Shown one piece after another: positions 21,606-32,762 of a DNA stretch of 64,000 nucleotides. Every line of letters begins with the position of its first letter. The stretch's first letter is position 1. The stretch covers positions 95,809,247 through 95,873,246 of the forward strand of contig CM043954.1 of NCBI GenBank assembly GCA_014529385.2, in the 5' to 3' direction. The DNA comes from Adiantum capillus-veneris (taxonomy: Eukaryota > Streptophyta > Polypodiopsida > Polypodiales > Pteridaceae). The notes below the pieces were generated by a model that was not told the DNA's origin, did no database searches, and was given only the letters and a program-made list of their open reading frames with translations. Both the position numbers and the translations under genes were made by a program.

Positions 21606-22966
21606 ACGTAAAAATACTTCCGCCCCTTCTTCAAAGGTAACTTTCCTATGTTTCTTATCAGCGTATTTCTTATACCGATCCTGTGTTTGTCGAACATTCT
21701 GACGACCCGAGCAAGTTTCAGCATATCCATGTGGTCTTGGAGAAAATCCTTAACCTGTTGAAGCTTTTCGGTTGCCAACCCCACCGTAACTGGTGACCTA
21801 GGTTGAAACCTGTACATGAGCATGAAAGGACTAAAACCTGTTGTGACATGCTTAGAACTATTGTAGGCAAACTCGAGAATAGGTAAGTATTCTTCCCAGT
21901 CTGTCTGTTTTTTGCTGACGTATGCTCTTAGCATATCCTCTAGCACCTGGTTAACCTGTTTCGTTTGACCATCTGTTTTTGGATGATCACTTGTACTGAG
22001 GTTGAGTTGTGTACCCAATCGTTTAAAGACAGCTCTCCAAATGTGGTTGTTAAACTTGGGATCACGGTTACTAACAATGCTACTTGGCAACCCATACAAT
22101 TTGTATAGATTGTCCACAAATAACTTTGCTAGTTCCGGTGTCTTAACCATTGATTTGGTCGGAATAAACTTACATAGTTTAGTCAACCTGTCTACGACCA
22201 CCCATACTGAGTCATGACCTCGTATAGTGGTTGGTAAACCTACAATGAAATCCATAGAGATACTTTCCCATTTTCCATCGGGAATTTCCAAAGGATATAA
22301 GAGTCCTCCTGCTTTCAGGCGCTCTGCTTTGTTAACTTGACATTTTTGGCAATGCAATACATAAGCTTGAACAAAGCCATGTTGGCCTGGCCAATGAAAC
22401 TGTCGTCGTACAAGAGAATAAGTTTTTCTAATCCCCGGGTGCCTTGCACTTGGACTATCATGACATTCATAAAGGATTTGGCGCCAAATGTCTATGTCCA
22501 TAGGTACACAAACTCTCCCCTTGTGGAGTAGGTACCCATTGTCGATGGTAAAATGCTTCCATCGTTGTTGTTCATCACTTGATAAAGGATAACTAGGTGT
22601 GGAGGTTAGTTGTACACTACCTGCATTGGAGTGAGAAGGATCCCTCTTTTGAACATGGCTCCACACTTTGGAATATGTTTCATCTTGGTTATATTTTCCC
22701 TTGAGAGAATCTAAAAATTCACTACGAAGTTCCGTGAACAAGAGTGAATTGATCTCTGGCATATGACTGAGAGCGTCTGCCACTACATTGTATCGGCCTT
22801 TGTGATACCTTAACTTGGCGTCATATTCCTGAAGGATCTCGGCCCACCTGGATTTTTGACCCTTTAAATCTGTTTGTTGTGTAAACCATTTGATGCTTTC
22901 ATGGTCAAACACAATCTCGAACTGAGCACCATACAGATAGTGTTGCCATGTCTTTAAGGCAGACAT
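21581..22966 (-). CDS. pol: Element C- RNase H C-terminal half and integrase
   Basis: 461 open codons. Residues 1-70 are the RNase H end ([20 protein letters not shown], then [26 protein letters not shown]). The zinc domain is at about 165-205 ([14 protein letters not shown] .. HCQKCQ). The core has SMDFIVGLP, but the second catalytic Asp is Asn (VSNRDPKF, codon 22067-22069) and the Glu is Lys ([10 protein letters not shown], codon 21959-21961). A five-base excess near 21705 shifts the frame before the GPF/Y module, as comparison with C2 shows. The enzyme is catalytically dead. Confidence 0.88.
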   Translation of the reverse strand: MSALKTWQHYLYGAQFEIVFDHESIKWFTQQTDLKGQKSRWAEILQEYDAKLRYHKGRYNVVADALSHMPEINSLLFTELRSEFLDSLKGKYNQDETYSKVWSHVQKRDPSHSNAGSVQLTSTPSYPLSSDEQQRWKHFTIDNGYLLHKGRVCVPMDIDIWRQILYECHDSPSARHPGIRKTYSLVRRQFHWPGQHGFVQAYVLHCQKCQVNKAERLKAGGLLYPLEIPDGKWESISMDFIVGLPTTIRGHDSVWVVVDRLTKLCKFIPTKSMVKTPELAKLFVDNLYKLYGLPSSIVSNRDPKFNNHIWRAVFKRLGTQLNLSTSDHPKTDGQTKQVNQVLEDMLRAYVSKKQTDWEEYLPILEFAYNSSKHVTTGFSPFMLMYRFQPRSPVTVGLATEKLQQVKDFLQDHMDMLKLARVVRMFDKHRIGIRNTLIRNIGKLPLKKGRKYFYVCQNIQKV

Positions 22967-23200
22967 TATTGCATAGAGTTTGCGTTCGTAAGCAGAATAA
23001 TTCTGTTGAGCTGCATCCAGCTTCTTACTTTCAAATGAAATCGGCCGTTCGTCTTGTAATAGGACTGCTCAAATAGCACGGTCACTGGCATCCGTTTCCA
23101 AAACGAATGGTTTCAAAGGATCTACAATAGCTAGTATAGGAGCTGTATTAGCTAATGCATCTTTGAGTGTTTCAAAACTATGCTGTTGAGCGGAAACCCA
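22967..23200 (-). pseudogene. pol: Element C- RNase H N-terminal half
   Basis: Between the RT and RNase H segments the frame continues through a TAG near 23201 and a TGA near 23070. It encodes PFVLETDASDRAI and SFESKKLDAAQQNYSAYE, including the first RNase H Asp. C2 has Gln and Gly at the two stop positions. Confidence 0.85.
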
Positions 23201-25120
23201 CTAAAAAGCTTTACCTTTGCCTTTTAGTTGGTCCTTCATAGGTACAGCAATGTGAGCATAGTTTTTAACGAACCTTCGATAAAAACCTGCAAAGCCTAAA
23301 AAGATCTGTAATTCTTTCAGATTTTTAGGAGGTGGCCATTTCCGTATGGTATCCACTTTGGATTGATCCATGTATAGGCCATTAGCTGAAATAACATGCC
23401 CTAAATAGTGAATTTCCTCCTTGAGAAAATCACATTTAGATTCCTTGGCATATAACTTGTGTGTGCGTAACAACTCAAACACCTGCCTGAGATGTTGTAA
23501 ATGTTCTTCCTCAGAAGCACTATAAACTAGAATGTCATCGAGGAACACAATGAAAAATTTGCCCAAAAATGACTTCAAGAAACTATCCATAAGTGTCATG
23601 AATGTCGCGGGCGCATTGGTTAACCCAAAGGGCATCACCAAAAACTCGTAATGTCCAAACCGTGTTCGGAATGCAGTCTTAGGTATATCAGCAAGCCGGA
23701 TATGGGCTTGGTGATATTCTGACCGCAAGTCAATTTTCGTAAAAATTTGAGCATGTGTTAGCTTATCAAATAACTCATCTACCCTTGGCAATGGGTATTT
23801 GTTCTTAATTGTGACCACATTTAAACCCCGGTAGTCTACGCACATGCGCATACTGCCGTCTTTTTTCTTCACCAAAAGGAGAGGCGAAGCCCATGGTGAA
23901 GAACTGGGTTGTATACACCCTCTGCTAAGGTAGTCAACAAGCTGACTTTCCACCTCAGCAGCCTTTGAGTAACTCATACGGTAAGGTGGTTTACTAACAG
24001 GTTTATAGCCTGCAGTTACGTCAATACCATGTTGTACTAAGTGTGTCGACGGTAAACCTGATGGCAAATCATTAGGAAAGACATCTTGAAATTCCTCTAA
24101 CAATTTTTGTAATTGATTAGCAACGTTTGCTTGTGTACAATTAGCCATTGGTGGAAGAGAGGAGAGAGAAGCATGCGACGTTGAGGAATGTTCAACAGAC
24201 TCAATGTTAGAAAGAAAATGAGACAGTGAGTAACACAAGAAAACTTGTTCTATTTCATTATCAGAAACAATCTGCATAAGCTCAGCAGTACAAATCAGTG
24301 GTGATGAAGGTATATCCTTTTCTCCTAACAACAACACATGTGTGCCATGGGAATCAAACATCAAACTATTGTGCTCATAGCTACGCTTCAGTGATGATCC
24401 TAGGCTATGCAACCACTCCCTACCAAGAACCACATCAGCCCTTTCCATGTTCATAACTTGAAAATCCAAACAAGTAGAGTACCCTTGTACTTCCAATGGA
24501 ACAAATCGGCATTGAGTATCCCATATTTCACTATCATGTCCATTCATCATTGCTACCTTGTAGCGGTGGGTACTCAGAGTTTGAGGCGGTTTGAGCTTTT
24601 TCACCAATCCATAGTTGATGAAATTGTGCATAGCACCGTCATCTACCAAGATGCGCACCTTGTGCCCTTGCAGATATCCGTGCATACGTACTAACTCATG
24701 TGTTCCAAAGGTTTGTTGCCACATGGAAGCTGTGAGACAGCATTCATGCACCACCTCAGTGCGTGTTACTTCCATTGTGGAGAATTTGGAGGAAGACTCA
24801 AGAGGCAGTAATTGCACCGTGTGCGCTGCTTTCTCCTTCCCTTGAGTAGCAGATTTCCCCTTGGGACAATCCTTTTTTCCATGGCCTCTTCCTAAGCATT
24901 GATAACATAGCTTCTCTTTCTTGGCTTTATCAAAATCCTCAAGACAGAGAGGACCCCTGGACCCCTTGGGTTTTTTAGATGCATCTGAATTAGGAACTAT
25001 AAATTTTCTTTTATTGTGCCCGTACTGAGTGCGTGTATTACCATGTATACTAGCAGGCACGTTACTATTATGTGTTTTCTTATCATCAAGGTCATCATGA
25101 ATATGTGTATGTGCTGTCAC
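23201..25120 (-). CDS. pol: Element C- nucleocapsid knuckle, retropepsin and reverse transcriptase
   Basis: 639 open codons. A CCHC knuckle ([14 protein letters not shown]) is at about residues 72-85. The retropepsin loop is [13 protein letters not shown] at about 155-167, with VVLGREWL at about 230. The RT reads [44 protein letters not shown] and the catalytic [10 protein letters not shown], then [11 protein letters not shown]. All RT active-site Asp residues are present. It is normally fused with Gag; here a short deletion separates them. Stop at the RT-RNase H border. Confidence 0.92.
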   Translation of the reverse strand: MTAHTHIHDDLDDKKTHNSNVPASIHGNTRTQYGHNKRKFIVPNSDASKKPKGSRGPLCLEDFDKAKKEKLCYQCLGRGHGKKDCPKGKSATQGKEKAAHTVQLLPLESSSKFSTMEVTRTEVVHECCLTASMWQQTFGTHELVRMHGYLQGHKVRILVDDGAMHNFINYGLVKKLKPPQTLSTHRYKVAMMNGHDSEIWDTQCRFVPLEVQGYSTCLDFQVMNMERADVVLGREWLHSLGSSLKRSYEHNSLMFDSHGTHVLLLGEKDIPSSPLICTAELMQIVSDNEIEQVFLCYSLSHFLSNIESVEHSSTSHASLSSLPPMANCTQANVANQLQKLLEEFQDVFPNDLPSGLPSTHLVQHGIDVTAGYKPVSKPPYRMSYSKAAEVESQLVDYLSRGCIQPSSSPWASPLLLVKKKDGSMRMCVDYRGLNVVTIKNKYPLPRVDELFDKLTHAQIFTKIDLRSEYHQAHIRLADIPKTAFRTRFGHYEFLVMPFGLTNAPATFMTLMDSFLKSFLGKFFIVFLDDILVYSASEEEHLQHLRQVFELLRTHKLYAKESKCDFLKEEIHYLGHVISANGLYMDQSKVDTIRKWPPPKNLKELQIFLGFAGFYRRFVKNYAHIAVPMKDQLKGKGKAF

Positions 25121-25125
25121 TATGG

Positions 25126-25917
25126 CTACTTCTTAAGTTCTGGAGTCAGACCTCGTATGAACCCTCGTACTTTTTGAAAGGTATCCAAGCCTTCCAACTT
25201 GAGGATGACGTCCCGATAGTGAGAGATATATTCAAGGAGTGATGGATATTGGCGCATGGAACACGTGTTCCAAGCGGTCCAATTCCGATCGGCCTCGTTT
25301 GTAGGCAAAAACTCTTTGTTAAACATTGATTCAAAGGCTGCCCAACTCTGTGGTATGATGTTCTTCTCCTTGAGAGACATCCACCATTTGTAGGCCTTGC
25401 CTTCTAGAGTTAAGCTCATTTGCAGAGATCTAACTGCATCCGGAGTACGCCGTAAGGCGTGAATTCCATCCCATTTACTGAGAAAGATGTTCACTGCATC
25501 CTTATTGAGGTCCCGGTCTTCGCCCTTGAAAACTGGTGGTTTAAAATTCTTCAACAAATCATCTACCTCTTTGGCAGTGAGAGTATGCAGTGTTTCATTA
25601 ATTGGGCCTTGCCCTTGTGTTCCAGCGTGCTCATGCATGTGGGTGTCAGCAGGACTCTTAGTCTGCTGTTGCATTAATTGAATGACTGATGTGGAAATTT
25701 TAGTAACATTTTCATTTAAAGCCTTAAAATTCTCATCCATGACTGTCATGCGTGTCTGAAGTGCACAAAATTCTTGAATATCGAGCAATTCATAAGTATC
25801 TTCTCCTGTCGTAGCGTCGCGCGTACTCTCCTTGAGAGGATCCAACCGCGAGCCGTCATTGGCGGGATCAGGAGTGCTTTGCCCAAAATTGAATGTCATG
25901 TTGATATCTGAATCCAT
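25126..25917 (-). CDS. gag: Element C- Gag (capsid)
   Basis: 264 codons from ATG at 25917. The N-terminal 100 residues are acidic and Ser/Thr-rich. The capsid domain (about residues 130-263) has [29 protein letters not shown] and [20 protein letters not shown], typical of plant chromovirus Gag. It stops at a TAG caused by a deletion of about 34 bases relative to C2, just before the nucleocapsid part. Confidence 0.9.
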   Translation of the reverse strand: MDSDINMTFNFGQSTPDPANDGSRLDPLKESTRDATTGEDTYELLDIQEFCALQTRMTVMDENFKALNENVTKISTSVIQLMQQQTKSPADTHMHEHAGTQGQGPINETLHTLTAKEVDDLLKNFKPPVFKGEDRDLNKDAVNIFLSKWDGIHALRRTPDAVRSLQMSLTLEGKAYKWWMSLKEKNIIPQSWAAFESMFNKEFLPTNEADRNWTAWNTCSMRQYPSLLEYISHYRDVILKLEGLDTFQKVRGFIRGLTPELKK

Positions 25918-26746
25918 GGCTACACACTGCAGTGAAAGAAGTACTCAAAAAAAAAAACCTAATTTTGGTAGCACTTGCCAAGTATAGGTAACTCCCCTTT
26001 GTGCGACGTAGCACTTTGACCGTCGAAAAAAGAAGAATTTGCACAAACGGCGTAAAAGACGAACTTCACACAATTGCCCGTGGCTCACCAGACGACTGAA
26101 ATCGTGTAGGGTAGATGGTTGAAGCGTCACCATTGCGAAGAAGGTTGATTATTGAAAGCTTACTTAATCAGCGCGGACGATTATGTTATATAAACGCCGA
26201 CTGAAAGTGTTGTAACTGTAAAAATATGCAGGTTTATGGAATTCTCTGCAATAACTGAGCGTAGCCGTACGTCGTGAGACTCGATGGAACGCCGAGTGCT
26301 CTTGTTGCTTGCTCTGCCTTGCTTGTGCTACCTTGACTTGCCGCCTTGCTTGTGGGAAGGGCCACTAACAATGGCCAAGGCTCAAAACCAATTGCCAAAT
26401 GGCCTTGCCATGTGAATATGACAGATTTTTTTGAAGCAAAAAATACATAGGCAGCATGCCATCAACAGCGTGATGAAGAAGATGATCTGTGTGTGCTTGC
26501 CCAGGCCAGTAGCGGCCGCGAGGTCGTGGATTCTCCCCTTCCTCCCCAGGGCGCTTCCTTCAAGCCCAAGCCCTCCCGAAATCATGCACCACACAGTGGT
26601 GTCCAAACCAGGAGAGACAGCCCACATTAGAAAAAAAAAATCTATTTTTGGAAAAGCCTCACAAAGGCCACGGTTCTCACCTAAAGGCCCTATTTTTAGG
26701 AGCCAAAAGTGACCACGCCTAGAGAGAGAGTGGAAGAGAGACCTAA
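25918..26746 (-). other. Element C- leader between PBS and Gag
   Basis: About 830 bases without conserved coding. It includes a TTTATATAAC box on the minus strand near 26190. The 26382-26759 minus frame and the 26431-26712 plus frame look like chance ORFs. A repeat-like purple patch TTGCTTGTGCTACCTTGACTTG lies near 26310-26345. Confidence 0.5.
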
Positions 26747-26759
26747 GCTCTGATAGCAA
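26747..26759 (-). other. Primer binding site of element C-, initiator tRNA-Met type
   Basis: On the minus strand TTGCTATCAGAGC follows the LTR end. It differs by one base from TGGTATCAGAGC, the usual plant initiator-Met PBS. Confidence 0.7.
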
Positions 26760-26926
26760 TATAATACCTAGGGAACTGAGACATAGGATCCTCCTCCCTA
26801 CCGCCCTTTATATAGTAGCTCTTGCCCTAAGCGGATCCCTAGTCCACACTGGTCCAGTCCAGGCCCTTGGCCTAGGTCCCTGACCCCCTAGGTTGGGCCT
26901 TGCCCCGTAGGACCGTTGTCCTGACA
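26760..26926 (-). repeat. Short 5' LTR of element C- (about 167 bp)
   Basis: Minus strand start TGTCAGGACAACGG, preceded by a polypurine tract that belongs to tail 2. A TATA box (ACTATATAAAGG, 26806-26817) sits about 50 bases before the inner end, and a PBS follows. It thus serves as the LTR between tail 2 and the C- internal region. The inner end is approximate. Confidence 0.7.
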
Positions 26927-27562
26927 TTACTCCCCCCTTAAGGAGAGTTTTCGTCCTCGAAAAAAAAAGTAGGAAGGTTCTTCTTAAGAACACTAATGTT
27001 TTCTCAAGTGGCATCCTTCATGGATCCAGCTGTTTGGTTGACCGGAACACGGTTCCGCAAGAGGTTCAATGAAACCAAGAGTAACATCTCGGTTTTCCAC
27101 ATTGTTGTCCATGTGCAACCATCTAGTGTGTAGACTCCATTTAGAACGCACATGAGCATGGTAAACGAGTTATCACGACAAAGATATACCGGAAAGAGTA
27201 CCGGTTTTCACTTTCTGTGAACGTAACTTGCTGACCTAAATCATCAGTCAAGTGTAAGTCCTTGACTTGTTCTCAAATTTCATCGGTAAACAACCCCACC
27301 CTAACGAGTGTCAAGGTTGAGAACTTGACTTATACATGAAGAGACTACCGAGTCGCAACATGCATTAATTGATAGTAAGTAAAGTCCAAGAAGAGCAATA
27401 AATGCTTGCTAATTGGATCCATGGTGCTAACGTATGCACTTGCATATCCTTTAGCACAGGATTACACTTTGTAATCTGCATATCCCCTTGGATAAGTGAT
27501 AGTACCGAGGTGTGTTTTCCCCACGGTTTACAGCCAGACTTTCTAGATGGCTGATAAATGGG
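26927..27562 (-). pseudogene. Family C related 3' tail 2, interrupted by element A+
   Basis: Minus-strand remnants of the chromodomain end (WENISVLKKNLPTFFFEDEN type frame) precede a polypurine tract. From 26990 to 27560 it is similar to tail 1, including one unit of the 58-bp repeat. Homology stops at about 27562, exactly where the LTR of element A+ begins. Confidence 0.65.
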
Positions 27563-28464
27563 ATGTTTGGCGGATGAAGCAGCAATTTCCAGAGAAGGAG
27601 TAACATTTTTGTGGGAAATCCTTGTAAAATTCTTTTGTAAGAGAGCATCTCTAAGCCGAGAACTTGTAAAAGAATTTATGATTATTTTTCTGGGAGCAAT
27701 TGTATATTAGAGAGCCAGTTAGAAGTTTAGGAGCTTTTGGCTGGACAAGCCATTTGTAAAGACCTAAACTATAAAAATCAAGTTTTGTAAGTTTGAACGT
27801 CATCTTTTTTATGAGAAACTGAGAAGACAGCATACGTTTGAGAGCTTCTTCTTGCTCCAACTTGTAATCTTTGCTATTGTGGCTACGGTAATCTAAATTC
27901 AGATTCGTTTATTGCATTGTGTTCCTCTTACTTTGCTCTTTCATTCAAGTGTAATCATTCAAAATTCGGTGTAGTTTTTTAACTACGAGTTTGAGACTTT
28001 AAATCGTTGTTTTGAGTGTTTAAACGCGTATTTTATGTTGTTTTGACCCTAGGAGAGGCTTTAGAGACCCTAAAACGACCCTTTAGGATCATCTATTCGT
28101 TGTTTTTGCTAACTTTGGGATGAACGATCGCGATCTTTGTACCTCTCCAGAAAGCTATGACAGGATATGCTCCTGATAGTCCCCTGTAGCTTCCCTTCAA
28201 GTTTCGTGAAAATCCGATATGATTTGCATGGTAAACGGGCGTGATAACTGTAGAGCTGTGTAGAAGGACATAGGCAGATTGCTTGACTTTAGTGCGTATG
28301 ATTTTCTTGTAGAGTTAGTAGTTGCATCTCTTCGATTTCACTTCATTAGGATTGACACCCTAGTGAGTTTCCATGCCTCATCCGAGTCACTTTCCTTGTA
28401 TTGATATTTTATGTTGATGCGTGAGAGCTATGCTATGGACGTCAGTTGTGGTGACCCGCAAACA
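27563..28464 (+). repeat. 5' LTR of element A+ (about 902 bp)
   Basis: It starts TGTTTGGCGG where tail 2 homology ends and finishes GACCCGCAAACA just before the PBS, giving TG..CA ends. A TATA box (CTATAAAAA) is at 27769-27777, followed by a typical pyrimidine-rich U5. The matching 3' LTR is not seen, so the ends rest on the PBS and the homology break. Confidence 0.75.
27769..27777 (+). promoter_or_regulatory. TATA box in element A+ LTR
   Basis: CTATAAAAA inside the LTR, about 690 bases before the PBS. It would drive the genomic RNA of the element. Confidence 0.6.
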
Positions 28465-29612
28465 TTGGCGCCGCTTCCGGGGAATGCACCTTAGGTGATG
28501 AGTGACCAAGTGCGCAGTTAGCTTCCTTAAAAGAAGATCAATCCACAAATCCATTTTACACCTCAGTTAGGCTGCTAGACAGGGGTTTAGAGCTTAGTGG
28601 AGTCTAGAGTCAGTGGACCGGCTAGATCCTCTCTTACGAGATTTAGGGAGCTGTGAGTGAGAGTGTTCAAAGCATTTTTGCTCTTCAATTTCTCTAATTC
28701 GATTGAGTACTGAAATCTCACCCAAAATCCGTCTTGTTTGATTCATTTCTTTATGTTCTTTCATTTCTGTACTTAGGAATAGGATAAGTAAATCACATTC
28801 CAGTCAGATTTGGGGCAAAAGTTAGAGTCGAGAAGCCACAAAACCATAACCTTGGCAAAAAGTCCATAAGACTCTGAAATTTAGAAAATCTGACCAAACA
28901 GAGTTGATATTGATTCAAATCACAAAGTGGTAGCACAAAACACTGTAAAGCACTTGACAGAGGGAGCAGACCAAATTTCATCAGATTTGGCCCAAGTACT
29001 ACGATCGCAATCGGTGTACCTCTATGTCAGATTTGTACAAGATTTGACATGTGCCTTCCTGATAAGATTCTAAACAAGTTTGTCTAAAGCAACCACACCC
29101 AAAAACATCAAAAATCAAGGAAATCAGGCCACTTGGGTAAAACTAGCCTGACAGGCCCAGAAACTGGAAAATCTTGACTTTTGGTGATCCAAATGCAAAA
29201 AGACTTGGGGGATGGCCTTAAAACATCAGTGTCTACAAGCATGCCAAATTTGGTCTAGCTTGGACTCAGTACTACGATCGCGATTGGTGTACCTAATTGC
29301 CAGATTTTGACCAGATTTCATCTATAAGATCCTCAAGTGTATATAAACATAAAAGTATAAAGGACCAAGGGGGATATCCTGTGCATAGGACAAGCCTAGG
29401 TATCTCTCAAATCCCAAAACAAACACCAAAATCAAGTCAAACTGATAGATTCATGAAAACAGACACATCCAACCAAGAACTGGTAAAAGCTTGACTTTTT
29501 GGAGTCTGAATACAAAAGTAATTGGTGGGTAGCTTTATAATAGCCTAGTGAACAATCTGGTGAAGTTTCATCAAATTTGGGCTCAGAAGTACGATCGCGA
29601 TTGGTGTACCTC
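28124..29612 (+). repeat. Left cluster of a near-palindromic motif (4 copies)
   Basis: Copies at 28124-28145, 28996-29022, 29269-29294 and 29589-29612 share the core CGATCGCGATCGGTGTACC with few changes; the first is in the LTR, the others in the leader. Copies 2-4 are embedded in longer similar stretches (AAATTTGG before, CCAGATTTGAC-like after). No gene is seen in this leader. Confidence 0.85.
28466..28483 (+). other. Primer binding site, tRNA-Asp type
   Basis: TGGCGCCGCTTCCGGGGA follows one base after the LTR. It resembles TGGCGCCGTTGCCGGGGA, the plant PBS complementary to the tRNA-Asp 3' end, differing at a few central bases. Confidence 0.8.
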
Positions 29613-30090
29613 TGGCCCAGATTTGACTCAATGTTGACCTGTTCATAGACCTAGACTATTTAAGATATCAAGAGTTGTCAAAACCCAAATTGGACATACT
29701 GTCAATAATCTACAAGCAAAATTGTGTTGAAGTCATTGTGAAATTGTTGAATCTGCTGACAGTTGGAATGATACAGTGATCTCATAGCCATCAAGTGTAT
29801 TCATTTGCAGAGACCGATCAAGTAATAATCCATGCAGTTCGTGAGAGTTGGAAGATCACTCCATATCCAGGTAAGAGGTTTGGATTCAATCGATAAATTC
29901 CACTTTCTTCATGTTTTTGAGATCGGGAAAACAAATCAACAACCAATATCAAAATTTAGCGGATCAAGCAAGTGTTTTATCAACGGAGGAGAGTGTAAAC
30001 CAAGGTGTAGTATGATCGTTAGAGCCGATCCCTGAAGAAAGTATTTCCAATACTTCTTCAGAGAGATCTTACGAGTATTTCACGGAAAAT

Positions 30091-30825
30091 TTGGGACATT
30101 TAAACCTAAACGAAAGAGAAAACATGGAAGTAGGACCATCAAACCCTTTGGCCACAATGAAGCTATTGTTCATCAAGTATCAGTATGACAACAAGCAAGG
30201 TGCCAAGATCTACAAAGATGTTATGGACCGCTACTGTGTGAAAATAGAAGATAGACCAAGTGAGTTCAAGGACTTAGTGCATGTGAGCTATAGCGGAGAT
30301 AGGTACCTAGATGGTGAAGGTATCATGTACTTGGTAGTCCTGAATCCTAGCATTGTGGACAAGTGGGGATTGATGGGCACGAAAGCCAAAGTAGATGAGG
30401 AACGTGAGGAGAAAGCACCAACAATGAGCTTCCCTAATGCAAGGTTAAGGCGAGAAAACGAAACTTTGAGAATCAACACAGACAACGTCTATGTGGGGTT
30501 ATACAAGTATAATAATGGAGAGGAAGATCTCTATTATAGATGTGAGGAACCCTACATCGATGAGTTGACAGAGCGGAAAAGACTTTATGTCTTCACCTAC
30601 ATAGAGGGATCAGAAACGAAAATCATCGCATACGACAAATATGGAAGACGATACACAGCAATCGATAAAAAGGAGTTGGAAGGATATACGTACTTTGGGG
30701 GACCACTCCACCATTATTATGTCACTCCAAGCCCACTGAGACCAGCACCTACAGCTCTGATGCCAGACCCGATGGCAACAGGTGGAGAGAGGACTCATGT
30801 AGTTGATTCTTTCAGTCGACCTTAG
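30091..30825 (+). CDS. Element A+ first Gag ORF (244 codons, unknown domain)
   Basis: The frame is open from before the ATG at 30091 (upstream stop near 30010). It encodes a charged, Tyr-rich protein with patches YKYNNGEEDLYYRCEEPYI and YDKYGRRYTAIDKKELEGY and a Pro-rich C-terminus. It lies where the N-terminal part of Gag should be and precedes the capsid segment in another frame after a stop. I recognise no domain. Being open for 244 codons amid decay suggests real coding origin. A- lacks this part. Confidence 0.65.
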   Translation: MGHLNLNERENMEVGPSNPLATMKLLFIKYQYDNKQGAKIYKDVMDRYCVKIEDRPSEFKDLVHVSYSGDRYLDGEGIMYLVVLNPSIVDKWGLMGTKAKVDEEREEKAPTMSFPNARLRRENETLRINTDNVYVGLYKYNNGEEDLYYRCEEPYIDELTERKRLYVFTYIEGSETKIIAYDKYGRRYTAIDKKELEGYTYFGGPLHHYYVTPSPLRPAPTALMPDPMATGGERTHVVDSFSRP

Positions 30826-31047
30826 TATTCTATGCCAAGCCCCATGGGAACATTACGTTCCAAAGAATCAATGGCTATGAATCGGGGTAGTGTGGTTCCT
30901 ATCTCTACACATACCACAGTAGGTCCGACATTCGCAGCCACACCATCACATTTGCCTCCTAGTAGTAGATTCGTGGTAGGGGAGCCACCGAGAGCAACCC
31001 ACGACATCCATGATGTACGAGAACGATTAAGTTGAGACGCGGGAGCA

Positions 31048-31644
31048 TTGAGATTGGTCGGAGACCAGAGACGGATGAGGCCATCCCAGGTAGCGAAGTG
31101 CATGCCAAAGAAGTATAGCGGATCAGGGGATCCATATGCCCATGTGTCACTCTTCAAGCAAGTCTTAAGAGCAGAGCAGATCACTGATTTCCATACTCAA
31201 TATGAGGGATTCGGGCTGACCTTGGAAGGGATGGCCTTAACGTGGTTTCAACCTTTGAACCCTGAAACTTGTTCAAATATTGAACATGTATTGCGGGAGT
31301 TCGCGGAAGAATTCTCAAAACGGGGTATAAAGCATAATACTGTATCATAGATATATACATTTAAAAAACAAAAGGAGAACAAAAAAGTGAAGGAAGCATC
31401 CTTGAGATTCAAGCAATACATCGAGAGGTGCCCAAGGAGAGAATTACCGCAGGACGAGAGATTGTATGTCCTCTTCATTGAAGGACTTAGAAATGAAACC
31501 TTGAAAAAGGACCTTCACTTGAAAGCCTGTAGCACATTTGAACAGGTTACAAGGGAAGCGTTAAATCTTGTTGATAACTGCAAAGCATATGGGGAAGTGT
31601 CAGAGGATACGGATTCAGTAAACCAGTGGCTCTTCATCTATTAA
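31048..31644 (+). pseudogene. gag: Element A+ Gag capsid
   Basis: Segment 31048-31350 has the plant retrotransposon Gag pattern: KKYSGSGDPYAHVSLFKQVL, LTLEGMALTWFQPL, LREFAEEFSKRG. After a stop at 31348 it continues in 31387-31644 with FKQYIERCPRRELPQDERLY and STFEQVTREALNLVDNC. Matches A- Gag. Confidence 0.85.
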
Positions 31645-31790
31645 GAGAGTGAACCCTCTACCAAGAAAGAGGCTCGGGCTTCTTTGATGCCGACAGCTGA
31701 CCAAATGATAGAGGAAGTAAGGAAGAGAATGCAGCAACATATGAGATCAAATCTTGTGATGAGACAGTCTCAGATGAGGAAATGTGACAT

Positions 31791-32618
31791 ATGTGGGGGG
31801 GATCACCCGATGCCGTGGTGCACACAACAGCCGAAAGCACCAGTGTGAATGGACGAGTACTGAAATGGTGCACCATAGAGCAAAAATGGACGAACCATGG
31901 CACGGATGAGTGTTTTTACAACAAAAACTATGTGAGGGAAAGGCCGTATGGACCTCCAACAGGACCAGCCCAGCCACCTCCTCCGAGATATCAAGTTGGG
32001 TCAATTGTGAATATGATAGCAGGAGCAGACAGACCTCAACCTGTGTTGGGTCAACAACCTCCATTACCACAGGAAAATAGGGCCATGATTAGGTATGCTC
32101 AACCTTACGAAGCATCACCAAGAACAAATAATACACCTCAAATTTCTTATTACAAGGAACCGAATGAGCCTTATGTAACTGAACCTGAACCACAGATGTA
32201 CGCAGACAAAGCCTATCAACCGTGGGGAAATAACAAGGGTATGGCACCACTAATGTATGTAGCACAACCTTCGAGGAATCAATATTTGGTGGACGAAAGA
32301 ACGTTAATGTTCATTGTGAACCAGAACTTCAAACCAAGAGGATATCCTAATAGAGCAGGACAACCTATGGGACCACCTCCTCAAAATCAACCACCAATTG
32401 GACCATGCTATAACTGTGGAAGTTCAAATCATTGGGAGCGTAGTTGTCCTTTCAAGGGCGAAAGAGTGAAAATTTTTGGGTTTTGTGACGGGTGTGGTGT
32501 GAATCACATACTGCCAGATTGCCCAAGGAATCCGGACAACAAGGGAAAAGAAACTATGAATATTGTGGGGGTGGTACCAAGTGCACGCAGTGGATCAGAA
32601 ACCAAACCCATGATCTAG
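31791..32618 (+). CDS. gag: Element A+ nucleocapsid with two zinc knuckles (275 codons)
   Basis: The N-terminal 200 residues are Pro/Gln/Tyr-rich. Near residues 203-218 it reads CYNCGSSNHWERSC, and near 231-245 CDGCGVNHILPDC: two CCHC knuckles. An RNA-binding role follows from the family. Counterpart of 17784-18143. The frame starts in a fragment joined to the capsid by a shift near 31790. Confidence 0.85.
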   Translation: MWGGSPDAVVHTTAESTSVNGRVLKWCTIEQKWTNHGTDECFYNKNYVRERPYGPPTGPAQPPPPRYQVGSIVNMIAGADRPQPVLGQQPPLPQENRAMIRYAQPYEASPRTNNTPQISYYKEPNEPYVTEPEPQMYADKAYQPWGNNKGMAPLMYVAQPSRNQYLVDERTLMFIVNQNFKPRGYPNRAGQPMGPPPQNQPPIGPCYNCGSSNHWERSCPFKGERVKIFGFCDGCGVNHILPDCPRNPDNKGKETMNIVGVVPSARSGSETKPMI

Positions 32619-32762
32619 ATCAATGCGGTAACCAGATCCTAAGCCAAGGACTTAGAGAAAAACAAGCCATTGAAAGAAAAGGTCGAGTTGCCAATACCCA
32701 CAGAAAACAAGAGTTTATCTGTGAGAACACAACGAAAATCCTCGAAGGCGAAATGAGACAGA

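Larger units (their letters stand above)
21181..26746 (-). mobile_element. Element C-: chromovirus-type Ty3/gypsy element, nearly complete
   Basis: Minus strand, right to left: short LTR (26760-26926), initiator-Met PBS, leader, Gag, CCHC knuckle, retropepsin, RT, RNase H, HHCC integrase, and a chromodomain-like C-terminus before a polypurine tract at 21181-21195. The second copy, C2, lies in the opposite orientation. The frame is interrupted at about five points. Confidence 0.9.

Noticed and set aside
26382-26759. Minus-strand ORF in the element C- leader
   Set aside because: No homology to other copies in the window and it overlaps the PBS.
28124-29612. CRISPR or satellite explanation for the CGATCGCGATCG motif
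   Set aside because: Spacing is irregular (about 110 to 870 bases) and flanks are non-repetitive, so neither fits; it was kept as a dispersed motif.
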